NCBI RefSeq assembly: GCF_014235765.1
Contig: NZ_JACMYH010000001.1
Coordinates: 1,364,001 to 1,428,000 of the forward strand
Source of the DNA: Pseudomonas baltica
Lineage (GTDB): Bacteria; Pseudomonadota; Gammaproteobacteria; Pseudomonadales; Pseudomonadaceae
DNA: 64,000 nucleotides
Direction: 5' to 3'
Below are positions 9,593 to 18,460 of the stretch, in pieces. Positions within the stretch are counted from its first letter, which is position 1, and each line of letters begins with the position of its first letter. Both the position numbers and the translations under genes were made by a program. The notes below the pieces were generated by a model that was given only the letters and a program-made list of their open reading frames with translations, was not told the origin of the DNA and did not search any database.

Positions 9593-10432
9593 ATGAGCCC
9601 TACCCCCTACGTTCCGCCCAAGGTCTGGAAAAACGACGCAGACTCCGGCGGCCAGTTCTCCAAGACCAATCGCCCCACTGCCGGGGCCACCCACGAACAG
9701 CCATTGCCGGTGGGCAAGCACCCGCTGCAGCTCTATTCACTGGCGACGCCCAATGGTGTGAAGGTCAGCATCATGCTCGAGGAGCTGTTGGAACTGGGCC
9801 ACGCCGAAGCTGAATACGATGCCTGGCCGATTCGCATCGGCGATGGCGATCAGTTCTCCAGTGGTTTCGTGGAAATCAATCCGAACTCGAAAATTCCCGC
9901 GCTGCTGGACCGCAGCGCAGGCGCAAGCGTGCGGGTGTTCGAGTCGGGATCCATCCTGCTGTATCTGGCGCAGAAATTTGGCGAGTTCCTGCCGGCGGAC
10001 CCCGTCGCCCGTACCGAAGCGATGAACTGGCTGTTCTGGCAGATGGGCGCGGCGCCTTACCTGGGCGGCGGCTTCGGGCATTTCTACGCCTATGCACCGG
10101 AGAAGCTGGAATACCCGCTCAATCGCTTCACCATGGAAGCCAAGCGCCAGCTCGATGTGCTGGACAAGCAATTGGCCCAGACCCGTTATGTGGCCGGTGC
10201 CGACTACACCATTGCCGACATCGCCATCTGGCCCTGGTACGGGCAACTGGTGCGCGGCAATCTGTATGACGCGGCGCAGTTTCTGTCGGTCGAGGAGTAC
10301 CCTCATCTACAGCGCTGGGCTGAAGAGATCGCCCAACGTCCTGCCGTGCAGCGCGGCCAGCGGGTCAACCGCACCTGGGGCGATGAAGCGACCCAAGTGC
10401 CGGAACGGCATAGCGCTGCGGATTTCAAATAA
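9593..10432 (+). CDS. yghU: Glutathione S-transferase family protein, YghU-type disulfide-bond oxidoreductase
   Basis: A 279-residue protein starting at ATG 8 bases after AGGAGG. The N-terminal extension (YVPPKVWKNDADSGGQFSKT) before the thioredoxin-like domain, LYSLATPNGVKVSIMLEEL, and INPNSKIPALLD followed by VFESGSILLYLAQKF are typical of the YghU subgroup. The C-terminal helical domain carries ADYTIADIAIWPWYGQL. E. coli YghU is 288 residues and reduces disulfides using glutathione, binding two GSH per monomer. The same chemistry is inferred here. It is a single gene, with tRNA-Gln upstream on the other strand and a REP pair downstream. Confidence 0.9.
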   Translation: MSPTPYVPPKVWKNDADSGGQFSKTNRPTAGATHEQPLPVGKHPLQLYSLATPNGVKVSIMLEELLELGHAEAEYDAWPIRIGDGDQFSSGFVEINPNSKIPALLDRSAGASVRVFESGSILLYLAQKFGEFLPADPVARTEAMNWLFWQMGAAPYLGGGFGHFYAYAPEKLEYPLNRFTMEAKRQLDVLDKQLAQTRYVAGADYTIADIAIWPWYGQLVRGNLYDAAQFLSVEEYPHLQRWAEEIAQRPAVQRGQRVNRTWGDEATQVPERHSAADFK

Positions 10433-10523
10433 CCCCGAGCTTGCCCCTGGGCATGCATCCCCACCGCGGCTTGCGCAATCCCTGTAGCAGCGGCGCAAGC
10501 CGCGTCAGGCCTCGCCGGTGAGC

Positions 10524-10612
10524 TGTAGGAGCGGTCAGCGGCCGCGAAAAGGGCACCGCGCACTGCCTGATCCACCGCGCTGTCCGGTTCGCGGTCACAG
10601 ACCGCTCCTACA
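10524..10612. repeat. Inverted REP pair (REPIN-like)
   Basis: TGTAGGAGCGGTCAGCGGCCG at 10524 is mirrored by GCGGTCACAGACCGCTCCTA ending near 10612. Each arm contains the Pseudomonas TGTAGGAGCGG core. It lies between the yghU stop and the end of the convergent small gene. A partial, degenerate copy may lie at about 10484-10504. Confidence 0.85.
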
Positions 10613-10636
10613 GATCGCCGACAGCCCTGCGCCGCA

Positions 10637-10846
10637 TCACGCCTTGTGCAGGGCATCGGCGTGGTGGAGCGCCGAATGCCCGGTCTTGTCGCTCTTCACC
10701 TCGTACTGCGGTTCGTCCTTGGACGCCGGGCGGTGCTTGCCCATGAACTCCACATCCTTGACGTGGACCTTGGTCACCTTGCCGTGGATCTCGCCCGCTT
10801 CGGAATTCCAGCGTACCGCATCGCCTACCTTGAATGCATTGCTCAT
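10637..10846 (-). CDS. Small tudor-like protein (DUF2945 / hypervirulence-associated)
   Basis: This 69-residue basic protein starts at ATG 10846 (MSNAFKVGDAVRW). The compact beta-rich sequence FKVGDAVRWNSEAGEIHGKV, followed by a DEPQYEVKSDKTGHSALHHA tail, matches the DUF2945 or 'hypervirulence associated protein TUDOR domain' family. Members are small cytoplasmic proteins of unknown biochemical role. The upstream in-frame TTG nine codons earlier is less likely. It is a single gene followed by a REP pair, and I cannot assign a function. Confidence 0.75.
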   Translation of the reverse strand: MSNAFKVGDAVRWNSEAGEIHGKVTKVHVKDVEFMGKHRPASKDEPQYEVKSDKTGHSALHHADALHKA

Positions 10847-10925
10847 CTGCTCGCCCCTGTTGTGATTGAACACGCGTCAGACAAGTGAGTACGGCCTGCG
10901 CCGTTGATTCCAATCAGCTGCCGAT

Positions 10926-12059
10926 TCATTGGCCGGACGGTACCGCACGCAAGGTGAACTCGGTGATCTCGGACGGCACGCCCAGGCGGATCGGAAAGCC
11001 GTTCCACAACCCGCTGCCGTTGCTGACATACAACTGCAGGCCGGCGCGGCGATACAAACCCGAGACGAACCCTTCGTTGGCCCTGGCCACTACCTGGTCG
11101 AAGCCGCGAATCATCCCGCCGTGGGTGTGCCCGGAAAGCTGCAGGTCGACCCCGGCAGCGATCGCCTCATCGATCCCCGCAGGTCGGTGGTTGAGCAAGA
11201 CGATCGGCGCCCCGGCCGGTGCGCCGCGCAGGGCCAGATCCAGGTCCGGCGCACTGCCGCCGTACTGGGTGGCGACCTTGTCGGTGATACCGGCGATGAC
11301 CAACTGCCCGCGCGCGTCGCCAACCACTTCATGCTGGTTGATCAGGCTGTGCATGCCGGCTTCGCGGAATCTGGCCATCCAGCCTTCGTTGCCAAAATAG
11401 TATTCGTGGTTGCCGGGGATGGCGATCACGCCATTGCGGGCGCGCAGTTGCGCCAACGGCCGCACATCGGTGGCCCGCGCCTGCAAGGTCCCATCGATGA
11501 GGTCGCCGGTGATCACCACCAGATCAGGCGCCAGCGCGTTGCTGCGCTTGACCACTTCTTCCACCCAGGGCTCGGGAAACAGCACGCTGATGTGCAGGTC
11601 GGACAACTGCACCAGCCTGAAGCCGTCCATCGACGCGGCAAGCCCGGGAATCTGCAGTTCCAGCTGACGCACTTCGGGCACGCGGGCGGCCTGGGCAACG
11701 CCGAAACCCGAGATGGCGACCGCCAGGGCCGCCACGCCGCAGCGCCACTTGGTCAGGGCTTCGCGCGACGGGCGATGGCGCCGTAGCAGACGGGTCAACA
11801 GCATGCCGAGGTCCAGCACCAGCACCAACACGAACAACAGGGCAAACGCAGTGAAGGCCCATCCGGCGCCATAGGCCACCGCGTACGGCACTTCGGGCGA
11901 GTACATCGTCCCGGTGAAGGCGAGGATCAACATGTGGTACTTGGACGCGGCCAGCAGTGCCAGGCCGATCAGCACGCGCCAGCCGGTGGCCAGGGGCAGC
12001 GGGTAGACGAAGCGCAGCGCAACATACAGGAAGGCGACAGTCGCATAGATATGAAACAC
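10926..12059 (-). CDS. Membrane-anchored metallophosphoesterase (YkuE/YaeI-like)
   Basis: A 377-residue protein with a GTG start and GAGGA upstream. About three or four N-terminal transmembrane helices (residues 3-90) are followed by the calcineurin-like domain. The metal ligands are visible in QLSDLHIS, VVITGDLIDG, IPGNHEYYFG, LLNHRP and LSGHTHGGM. Related proteins hydrolyse UDP-diacylglucosamine or phospholipid-linked phosphates at the membrane, but the substrate here is unknown. The catalytic set is complete. It is a monocistronic gene flanked by REP pairs. Confidence 0.88.
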   Translation of the reverse strand: MFHIYATVAFLYVALRFVYPLPLATGWRVLIGLALLAASKYHMLILAFTGTMYSPEVPYAVAYGAGWAFTAFALLFVLVLVLDLGMLLTRLLRRHRPSREALTKWRCGVAALAVAISGFGVAQAARVPEVRQLELQIPGLAASMDGFRLVQLSDLHISVLFPEPWVEEVVKRSNALAPDLVVITGDLIDGTLQARATDVRPLAQLRARNGVIAIPGNHEYYFGNEGWMARFREAGMHSLINQHEVVGDARGQLVIAGITDKVATQYGGSAPDLDLALRGAPAGAPIVLLNHRPAGIDEAIAAGVDLQLSGHTHGGMIRGFDQVVARANEGFVSGLYRRAGLQLYVSNGSGLWNGFPIRLGVPSEITEFTLRAVPSGQ

Positions 12060-12134
12060 AGGGATTCCTCATGGTCAGTGGCACTCTGACAGCTAGCCGC
12101 TTCGATGGTTGGTTGGCGAAGTTGCTACAGAACA

Positions 12135-12223
12135 TGTAGGAGCGGTCTGTGGCCGCTAAATGAGCGCCGCGGTACGGCAGATAATACGCAGGGCGCCCTT
12201 CGCGGCCGATGAGCGCTCCCACA
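12135..12223. repeat. Inverted REP pair
   Basis: TGTAGGAGCGGTCTGTGGCCG near 12135 is mirrored by TTCGCGGCCGATGAGCGCTC and the following CCACA ending near 12223. It sits between the phosphoesterase start and the LysR gene stop. Confidence 0.8.
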
Positions 12224-12240
12224 GGGGATCGGGTATCCGA

Positions 12241-13146
12241 TCAACTGTCCGGAAACGGAATGGACAACAACCACTCGCGGAAGGCTACCAGCGACGGCAG
12301 CTGCTGGTTGTGCGTCGGGTACGCCAGGTAGTAGCCGCGCCCGCTTTCCATGGGTTCGAACAAGGTCACCAACTCACCCTGGGCGATCTCGTCCTGCACC
12401 AGGATGCGCGGCACCAGCCCGATCCCGATGCCGGCGATGACGGCCTGAATCAGATGCGCGGTGTGCTCGAAGCTCGGCCCCAGACGCATGCTCGGCGACC
12501 CTGCCAGCCCGACGCTGGCGAACCAGTCCGACCAGGCGTGGGGGCGCGACACTACACCCAGCAACAGCTGCCGAGCGGCGTCCTGCACCGACACGTGCGC
12601 ATGCCCAGGCAGGGCCTTGGGGCTGGCCACCACCACCAGCTTCTCTGAAAGCAGCCGGTGCGCCATATAGCCGGGCCACTGGCCCGACCCCGCGCAGATG
12701 ATCGCGCTCATGTCCTGCGCGCCTTCGGACAGGTCCCCACGCACGATTCTCGAATGGATATGCACCAGGCTGCCGGGATGGCGAGCGTAGAAATCGCCCA
12801 TCCGCGGCATCAGCCATTTGGAAGCGAAGGTCGGCAGCACCGCCAGGTGCAGGGTATCGGCCTCGGCACGGTGCGAAATGGTCTGCAGGGTAGCGCCACG
12901 AATGCGCGCCAGCGCTCCGGCCAGTTCGTGCTGATACAGCGCGCCCGCCGCCGTCAGCTCGATGTGCCTGCCGTCACGCCTGAACAGCGTCACTTCCAGC
13001 AGCGCTTCAAGCGCCTGCACCTGTCGGCTCACTGCACTCTGGGTCAGGGCCAACTCGGCCGCCGCCCGAGTGAAACTGCCGTGGCGGCCGGCCGCTTCGA
13101 ACGCCAGCAACAACGACATGGAGGGCGTGAGCCGTCTGGGATTCAT
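12241..13146 (-). CDS. LysR-family transcriptional regulator, GcvA-like
   Basis: This 301-residue regulator has the N-terminal winged helix-turn-helix (FEAAGRHGSFTRAAAELAL, TQSAVSRQVQALEALL, LFRRDGRHIELTAAG) and a periplasmic-binding-protein-like effector domain from about residue 90. The PSMSLLLAFEAA opening and the GIGIGLVPRILV segment resemble the GcvA/AmpR branch. It is divergent from the YdiJ-type dehydrogenase gene with a 203-base spacer, the usual layout for a LysR protein controlling its neighbour. The effector is unknown. No convincing T-N11-A operator could be singled out by eye. Confidence 0.92.
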   Translation of the reverse strand: MNPRRLTPSMSLLLAFEAAGRHGSFTRAAAELALTQSAVSRQVQALEALLEVTLFRRDGRHIELTAAGALYQHELAGALARIRGATLQTISHRAEADTLHLAVLPTFASKWLMPRMGDFYARHPGSLVHIHSRIVRGDLSEGAQDMSAIICAGSGQWPGYMAHRLLSEKLVVVASPKALPGHAHVSVQDAARQLLLGVVSRPHAWSDWFASVGLAGSPSMRLGPSFEHTAHLIQAVIAGIGIGLVPRILVQDEIAQGELVTLFEPMESGRGYYLAYPTHNQQLPSLVAFREWLLSIPFPDS

Positions 13147-13349
13147 TCATTGAACTCATGCAAAAACCGAAGGATATACGTTTGCCAGCTCGTCGTGCAT
13201 TCGCGAAAATACGTCCACACCCCCTGTGTTGCAAGCAACCTGCAGCATGGGCAGGCCTGTCTCTGCAGAGCGACCGCGGTAAGTAGTGCCCACTGCCAGC
13301 CCGCATATTTCGAATGCAGACCCTTCAAACCAGCCGGATACCGCCTGCC

Positions 13350-16300
13350 ATGATCGCCGAACTGTCCCGTCAGAAAGCCCCTCTTGCGCCCTACCAGGCA
13401 CTGCTGCGCCAGCTCGAAGGTGCGGGCTTCCAGGGCGAGATCGTCGACGACTACGCCACCCGCACGGTCCTGGCCACTGACAACTCGATCTATCAGCGCC
13501 TGCCCCAGGCGGCGGTGTTCCCACGGCATGAGGCCGATGTGCAACTGCTCGCGCACCTGGCCAGCCAGCCGGAACATCGCGGCGTTGTGCTGACCCCGCG
13601 CGGCGGCGGTACTGGCACCAACGGCCAGTCGCTGACCGATGGCCTGGTGGTGGATCTCTCCCGGCACATGAACCAGGTGCTGGAGATCAACGTCGAGCAG
13701 CGCTGGGTGCGAGTGCAGAGCGGCGTGGTCAAGGACCAGCTCAATGCGGCCCTGAAACCCCACGGCCTGTTCTTCGCACCGGAGCTGTCGACCTCGAACC
13801 GCGCAACCATTGGCGGCATGATCAACACCGACGCCAGCGGCCAGGGCAGCTGCACCTACGGCAAGACCCGCGACCACGTGCTGGAACTGACCACCCTGTT
13901 GCTGGGTGGCGAGCGCCTGCACAGCCATACCCTCGATGCCGCGCAATTGCAGGCTAATCGGGTTGGCGACGGGCGGATCGCCGAAGTCTATCGCTGCGCA
14001 TCGACCATCGCCGACGAGCAGGCCGAGCTGATCGACGCGGTGTTCCCCAAGCTCAACCGCTGCCTCACCGGCTACGACCTGGCCCACCTGCGCGAGGCCG
14101 ACGGGCGCTTCAACCTGAACAGCGTGCTGTGCGGTTCGGAAGGCTCGCTGGGCTTCATCGTCGAGGCCAAGTTGAACGTGCTGCCGATCCCCAAGCATTC
14201 GATCCTGGTGAACGTGCGCTACGCCGGCTTCATGGACGCGCTGAACGATGCCAACGCATTGATGGCGCACCAGCCGCTGTCGATCGAAACCGTCGACTCC
14301 AAAGTCCTCTTGCTGGCGATGAACGACATCGTCTGGCATGGCGTGGCCGAATACTTCCCTACCGACGTGCAGGCGCCGACCCTGGGCATCAACCTGGTGG
14401 AATTCAGCGGCGACGACCTGGACGCGGTCGAGCAGCGTGTCGAGCAGTTCATCGCCCACTTGCAACAGGACGCCACGGTACGGCGCCTGGGGCACACTCT
14501 GGCGGTCGGCGCCCTGGCGGTGGGGCGCGTGTATGCCATGCGCAAGCGGGCGGTCGGCCTGCTCGGCAATGTCCAGGGCGAGGCCCGGCCGCAGCCGTTC
14601 GTCGAGGACACCGCGGTGCCGCCGCACAACCTGGCGGCCTACATCGGCGAATTTCGCGCGTTGCTCGACAGTCACGGCCTGCAATACGGCATGTTCGGCC
14701 ATGTCGATGCCGGGGTGCTGCACGTGCGGCCGATCCTGGACATGAAGGATCCGCGCCAGGCGGCCCTGATCCGGCCCATTTCCGATCAGGTCGCGGCCCT
14801 CACGCAGCGCCACGGCGGCTTGCTCTGGGGCGAGCACGGCAAAGGCCTGCGCTCGCAATACGTGCCCGAGTATTTCGGCGAGCTGTACCCTGCCCTGCAG
14901 GCGCTCAAGGCCGCCTTCGACCCGTTCAACCAGCTCAACCCCGGCAAGATCGCCACGCCGGCCAGCGTCGCCAGTGCGCGCCTGACCCAGGTCGACGAGG
15001 TGACCCTGCGCGGCGAGCTGGATCGCCGCATCGACGAACGCGTCTGGCGCAGCTACGACAGTGCGTTGCACTGCAACGGCAACGGTGCCTGCTACAACTT
15101 CGATCCGAACGACGCCATGTGCCCGTCATGGAAAGCCACACGCAACCGCATTCATTCGCCCAAGGGACGTGCCTCGCTGATCCGCGAATGGCTGCGCCTG
15201 CAGGGCCTGCACGGCGCCAACGTATTGCACACCGCCAGCGGCAGCCTGTTCGAACGCGTCCGCAACAGCCTGGCTCGGCGCATGGGCCGCGAAGACTTTT
15301 CCCATGAGGTCTACGACGCCATGGCCGGTTGCCTGGCCTGCAAGTCGTGCGCAGGACAGTGCCCGGTCAAGGTCAACGTGCCGGAATTCCGCTCGCGCTT
15401 TCTGCAGCTCTACCATGGCCGCTACCTACGGCCGCTGAAGGACTACCTGATCGGTTCCCTGGAATTCAGCATTCCGTACCTGGCACGCTTTCCACGGGCC
15501 TACAACGCGGTCATGTCGTTCTCGCCGGTGCGTCATGCGCTGCAACACGTGGCCGGCATGGTCGACAGCCCGTTGCTCAGCCTGGTCGATTTCCAGGCTC
15601 ACTGCCGGGACTGGAACGTACGCCCGGCGAGCGCCGAGCAGCTCGCCCGGCTGACCACCGAGCAGCGTCAGCGTAGCGTGGTCCTGGTGCAGGATGCCTT
15701 CACCCGTTACTTCGACACACCGGTCATGGCCGACTGGCTCGAACTGATCGCGCGGCTGGGTTTCGATATCTACCTGGCGCCCTTCGCGGCCAACGGCAAG
15801 CCGCTGCAGGTGCAGGGATTTCTCGGTGCTTTCGACAAGGCCGCGCGGCACAACGCGCAATCACTGCGCCAATTGCAGGCCAGCGGTGTCGCCCTGGTCG
15901 GCCTGGACCCGGCCATGACCCTGGTCTATCGCCAGGAGTACGCCAAGACCCTGGGCCAGGACCATGCGCCTACCGTACTGCTGCCCCAGGAGTGGCTCGC
16001 CCAGGTGCTGCCACAGACCGACCGGCCCGGCACCGCTGGGATCTACCAGCTGTTGCCGCACTGCACCGAAAAGACCAACGAGCCCGGCAGCATCACCCAT
16101 TGGCAACAGGTGTTCAGCCGTCTGGGCGCGACCCTGCAGGTGCTGGCAAGTGGCTGTTGCGGCATGTCCGGGACCTATGGCCACGAAGCGCGCAATGTCG
16201 CCACTTCCAAGGTCATCTACGGGCAGTCCTGGCAGCCGTTGCTGGCCCGTTATCATGACACTGGCAATCTGCTTGCCGACGGTTACTCCTGCCGCAGCCA

Positions 16301-16379
16301 GGTCAAGCGCGAAGAAGGCCACACGGTCCGTCACCCGCTGCAGGCACTGCTCGAACACGTGAGAAAAAACACCGTTTGA
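13350..16379 (+). CDS. ydiJ: FAD/Fe-S oxidoreductase, YdiJ-type D-2-hydroxyglutarate dehydrogenase
   Basis: A protein of about 1009 residues (E. coli YdiJ is 1018). It has an N-terminal PCMH-type FAD domain (LTPRGGGTGTNGQSLTDGLV, STSNRATIGGMINTDASGQG), an FAD-oxidase C domain (YGMFGHVDAGVLHVRP, WGEHGKGLRS), and then an iron-sulfur region with CNGNGACYNFDPNDAMCPS and CLACKSCAGQCPVKV. The C-terminal CCG-type domain contains GCCGMSGTYGHEA and YSCRSQ. YdiJ oxidises D-2-hydroxyglutarate to 2-oxoglutarate and passes electrons to the respiratory chain. The start at 13350 aligns best with E. coli MIPQISQ. An in-frame ATG at 13314 would add 12 residues, and neither has a strong ribosome site. A divergent LysR gene lies upstream. 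Confidence 0.88.
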   Translation: MIAELSRQKAPLAPYQALLRQLEGAGFQGEIVDDYATRTVLATDNSIYQRLPQAAVFPRHEADVQLLAHLASQPEHRGVVLTPRGGGTGTNGQSLTDGLVVDLSRHMNQVLEINVEQRWVRVQSGVVKDQLNAALKPHGLFFAPELSTSNRATIGGMINTDASGQGSCTYGKTRDHVLELTTLLLGGERLHSHTLDAAQLQANRVGDGRIAEVYRCASTIADEQAELIDAVFPKLNRCLTGYDLAHLREADGRFNLNSVLCGSEGSLGFIVEAKLNVLPIPKHSILVNVRYAGFMDALNDANALMAHQPLSIETVDSKVLLLAMNDIVWHGVAEYFPTDVQAPTLGINLVEFSGDDLDAVEQRVEQFIAHLQQDATVRRLGHTLAVGALAVGRVYAMRKRAVGLLGNVQGEARPQPFVEDTAVPPHNLAAYIGEFRALLDSHGLQYGMFGHVDAGVLHVRPILDMKDPRQAALIRPISDQVAALTQRHGGLLWGEHGKGLRSQYVPEYFGELYPALQALKAAFDPFNQLNPGKIATPASVASARLTQVDEVTLRGELDRRIDERVWRSYDSALHCNGNGACYNFDPNDAMCPSWKATRNRIHSPKGRASLIREWLRLQGLHGANVLHTASGSLFERVRNSLARRMGREDFSHEVYDAMAGCLACKSCAGQCPVKVNVPEFRSRFLQLYHGRYLRPLKDYLIGSLEFSIPYLARFPRAYNAVMSFSPVRHALQHVAGMVDSPLLSLVDFQAHCRDWNVRPASAEQLARLTTEQRQRSVVLVQDAFTRYFDTPVMADWLELIARLGFDIYLAPFAANGKPLQVQGFLGAFDKAARHNAQSLRQLQASGVALVGLDPAMTLVYRQEYAKTLGQDHAPTVLLPQEWLAQVLPQTDRPGTAGIYQLLPHCTEKTNEPGSITHWQQVFSRLGATLQVLASGCCGMSGTYGHEARNVATSKVIYGQSWQPLLARYHDTGNLLADGYSCRSQVKREEGHTVRHPLQALLEHVRKNTV

Positions 16380-16474
16380 AAACGCTGGCGAGCCTGACGC
16401 TGGTGGCTATGCTCCGGTAGACTAGCGGTCCGATTGGCCCCGCATGCTCGCTTGCGCAAACAGGAATTTCACGG

Positions 16475-17290
16475 ATGTCGGTTCAGGCTCGCAACAATGT
16501 GGTGATCAAGGGCAAAGGCCCGCTGACACTGGTGTTTGCCCATGGTTTTGGCTGTGACCAGAACATGTGGCGATTGGTCGAGCCGACCTTTGCCGAGCAC
16601 TACCGGACCGTGTTGTTCGACATGGTCGGCTGCGGCAATTCGGACGTGAGCGCCTACGACATCGACAAGTACTCGACACTGGCGGGCTACGCCGACGACA
16701 TCGTCGAGATCATCCAGGAGTTCGGCGAGGGCCCGGTGGTGTTCATCGGTCACTCGGTCGGCGCGATGGCCGGCGCCATGGTCGCCAGGCGCAGCCCCGG
16801 ACTGATCGGCGCCCATGCCATGGTTGGCCCATCGCCCTGCTACATTACCGATACGGACTATCCCGGCGGCTTCACCCGCGACGATATCGATGCCCTGCTC
16901 GCGACCCTTGAAAGCAACTACCTGGGCTGGTCCAGTGCCATGGCGCCGAGCATCATGGGCAATCCCGAACATCCGGAACTGGGCGTCGAGCTGACCAACA
17001 GTTTCTGCCAGACCGACCCGGACATCGCCAAGCGTTTTGCCCGCGTCACCTTCCTCACCGATAGCCGTGCGGACGTGCGCGAGCTGCGCGAGCCGGTGCT
17101 GGTGATCCAGTCTTCGGACGACTTCATTGCGCCCAAGGCCGTTGGCCAATACCTGACCGAAGCTATCACCGACTGCCGCATGGTGGTCATCGAGAACGAG
17201 GGCCACTGCCCGCACCTGAGCCAGCCCGCAGCCTGCATCGACGCCATCCAGACGTTCCTGACCCAGACCTGCGGCCGCCTGCACGCATGA
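16475..17290 (+). CDS. RsbQ/KAI2-like alpha/beta hydrolase, probable signal receptor
   Basis: A 271-residue alpha/beta hydrolase very similar to B. subtilis RsbQ throughout: FAHGFGCDQNMWR, VLFDMVGCGNSD, GHSVGAMAG, HAMVGPSPCYI, ESNYLGWSSAMAP and ENEGHCPHLSQP. The catalytic triad is Ser94, Asp216 and His243, all present. RsbQ and its plant relatives KAI2 and D14 act as small-molecule receptors or hydrolases. RsbQ is needed for energy-stress signalling through the PAS phosphatase RsbP. Here the last four bases (ATGA) overlap a PAS-domain histidine kinase gene, so the pair probably works together. The ATG follows CAGGAA. The ligand is unknown, and a plain esterase role cannot be excluded. Confidence 0.9.
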   Translation: MSVQARNNVVIKGKGPLTLVFAHGFGCDQNMWRLVEPTFAEHYRTVLFDMVGCGNSDVSAYDIDKYSTLAGYADDIVEIIQEFGEGPVVFIGHSVGAMAGAMVARRSPGLIGAHAMVGPSPCYITDTDYPGGFTRDDIDALLATLESNYLGWSSAMAPSIMGNPEHPELGVELTNSFCQTDPDIAKRFARVTFLTDSRADVRELREPVLVIQSSDDFIAPKAVGQYLTEAITDCRMVVIENEGHCPHLSQPAACIDAIQTFLTQTCGRLHA

Positions 17291-18444
17291 CCGCCGAGCC
17301 CGACGCCGAGGCGCTCTACCAGCAAGCGCCATGCGCCCTGCTGCTGACTAACGACAAGGGCCTGATCCTTCAGGTCAACCAGACCTTCTGCCACTGGCTG
17401 GGCTACACCCGCGAACAACTGGTCGGGGTGCGCAAGCTGCAGGAGCTGCTGACCGTGGGCGGCCGCATCTTCTATCAAACGCACTGGATGCCGTTGCTGG
17501 TGATGCAGCGCTCGATTGTCGAGGTCAAGCTGGACTTCCTGACGGCCACCGGCAAGGTCACGCCGATGGTGCTCAATGCCAGTCGCCGCGATCACTGCGG
17601 CGAGGTATTCGACGAGATATCGGCGTTCATCGTCGCCGACCGAATCCGTTTCGAACAGGAACTGCTGCAAGCCAAGCGGCAGGCCGAAGACGCGCTGCAG
17701 CGGCATGTGGTGCTCGAGCACGAACTCAATCGGCAACGGGAACTGGCGGTCGACCGCGCACTGTTCGCCGAGCAGATGATCGGCATCGTCAGCCACGATC
17801 TGCGCAACCCGCTGCAGGTCGTGTCCATGGCCGCGCAGTATTTGCGTTCTCTGGACATGACCGAGCGCCAGAGCACCATGCTTGGCCATATAAGCGATGC
17901 GACTGCTCGGTCGCAGCGCCTGATCAACGATCTTCTGGACTTCACCCAGGCTCGCATTGGCCAGGGCCTGGCCGTGAGCCGGGCGCCGGTGCAGCTGGAC
18001 CGCGCCATTGCCGCCGCCGTGGATTCACTGCGCCTGCTGTACCCGCAACGAACGATTGTTTTCAGCGCCAGCGACGAAGCATTGTTCTGCCAGGCCGATG
18101 CAGACCGCCTAGCACAGTTGCTGGGCAATCTGGTGTCCAACGCCATGACCTATGGCGATGGCACCAGTCCGATCGAGGTCCGAGTCGCGGCAGCCCAGGG
18201 CGCGGTCGAAATCACGGTGCACAATCAGGGCAAAGCGATCGACGAAGCGCAGTTGAGCTCGATCTTCTCGCCCATGACACGGGGCTCGGAGGCAGGCCGC
18301 GAAGTACGCAGCGTGGGCCTCGGCCTGTTCATCGTCAGCGAGATTGCCAAGGCCCACGGCGGTATCGTCGAGGTAGTATCCAGCGCTCAGGCCGGCACCA
18401 CCTTCACTACCCGGTTTCCCGCCTACGCGTCGGCCGGGCATTGA
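17287..18444 (+). CDS. PAS-domain sensor histidine kinase coupled to the RsbQ-like gene
   Basis: A 385-residue cytoplasmic kinase without transmembrane segments. It has one PAS domain (about residues 5-118, ALLLTNDKGLILQVNQTFCH), a coiled-coil linker (about 120-160), a HisKA domain with the phospho-acceptor His170 in GIVSHDLRNPLQVV, and a HATPase domain (NLVSNAMTYGDG, VGLGLFIVSEIAKAHGG). It overlaps the RsbQ-like gene by four bases, which implies translational coupling. In B. subtilis the RsbQ partner RsbP is PAS plus PP2C phosphatase; here the output is a kinase instead. There is no receiver domain or response regulator next to it, so the phosphorylation target is unknown. Confidence 0.9.
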   Translation: MTAEPDAEALYQQAPCALLLTNDKGLILQVNQTFCHWLGYTREQLVGVRKLQELLTVGGRIFYQTHWMPLLVMQRSIVEVKLDFLTATGKVTPMVLNASRRDHCGEVFDEISAFIVADRIRFEQELLQAKRQAEDALQRHVVLEHELNRQRELAVDRALFAEQMIGIVSHDLRNPLQVVSMAAQYLRSLDMTERQSTMLGHISDATARSQRLINDLLDFTQARIGQGLAVSRAPVQLDRAIAAAVDSLRLLYPQRTIVFSASDEALFCQADADRLAQLLGNLVSNAMTYGDGTSPIEVRVAAAQGAVEITVHNQGKAIDEAQLSSIFSPMTRGSEAGREVRSVGLGLFIVSEIAKAHGGIVEVVSSAQAGTTFTTRFPAYASAGH

Positions 18445-18454
18445 CCCCCGGCCG
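18431..18454. terminator. GC-rich hairpin between convergent genes
   Basis: CGGCCGGG (18431-18438) pairs exactly with CCCGGCCG (18447-18454), spanning the kinase stop and lying before the catalase-like stop. There is no T-tract. It may separate the two convergent transcripts. Confidence 0.4.
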
Positions 18455-18460
18455 GGTGGT

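Noticed and set aside
14129..15307. Arg/Ala-rich open frame within ydiJ
   Set aside because: Out-of-frame translation of the ydiJ coding sequence with low complexity.
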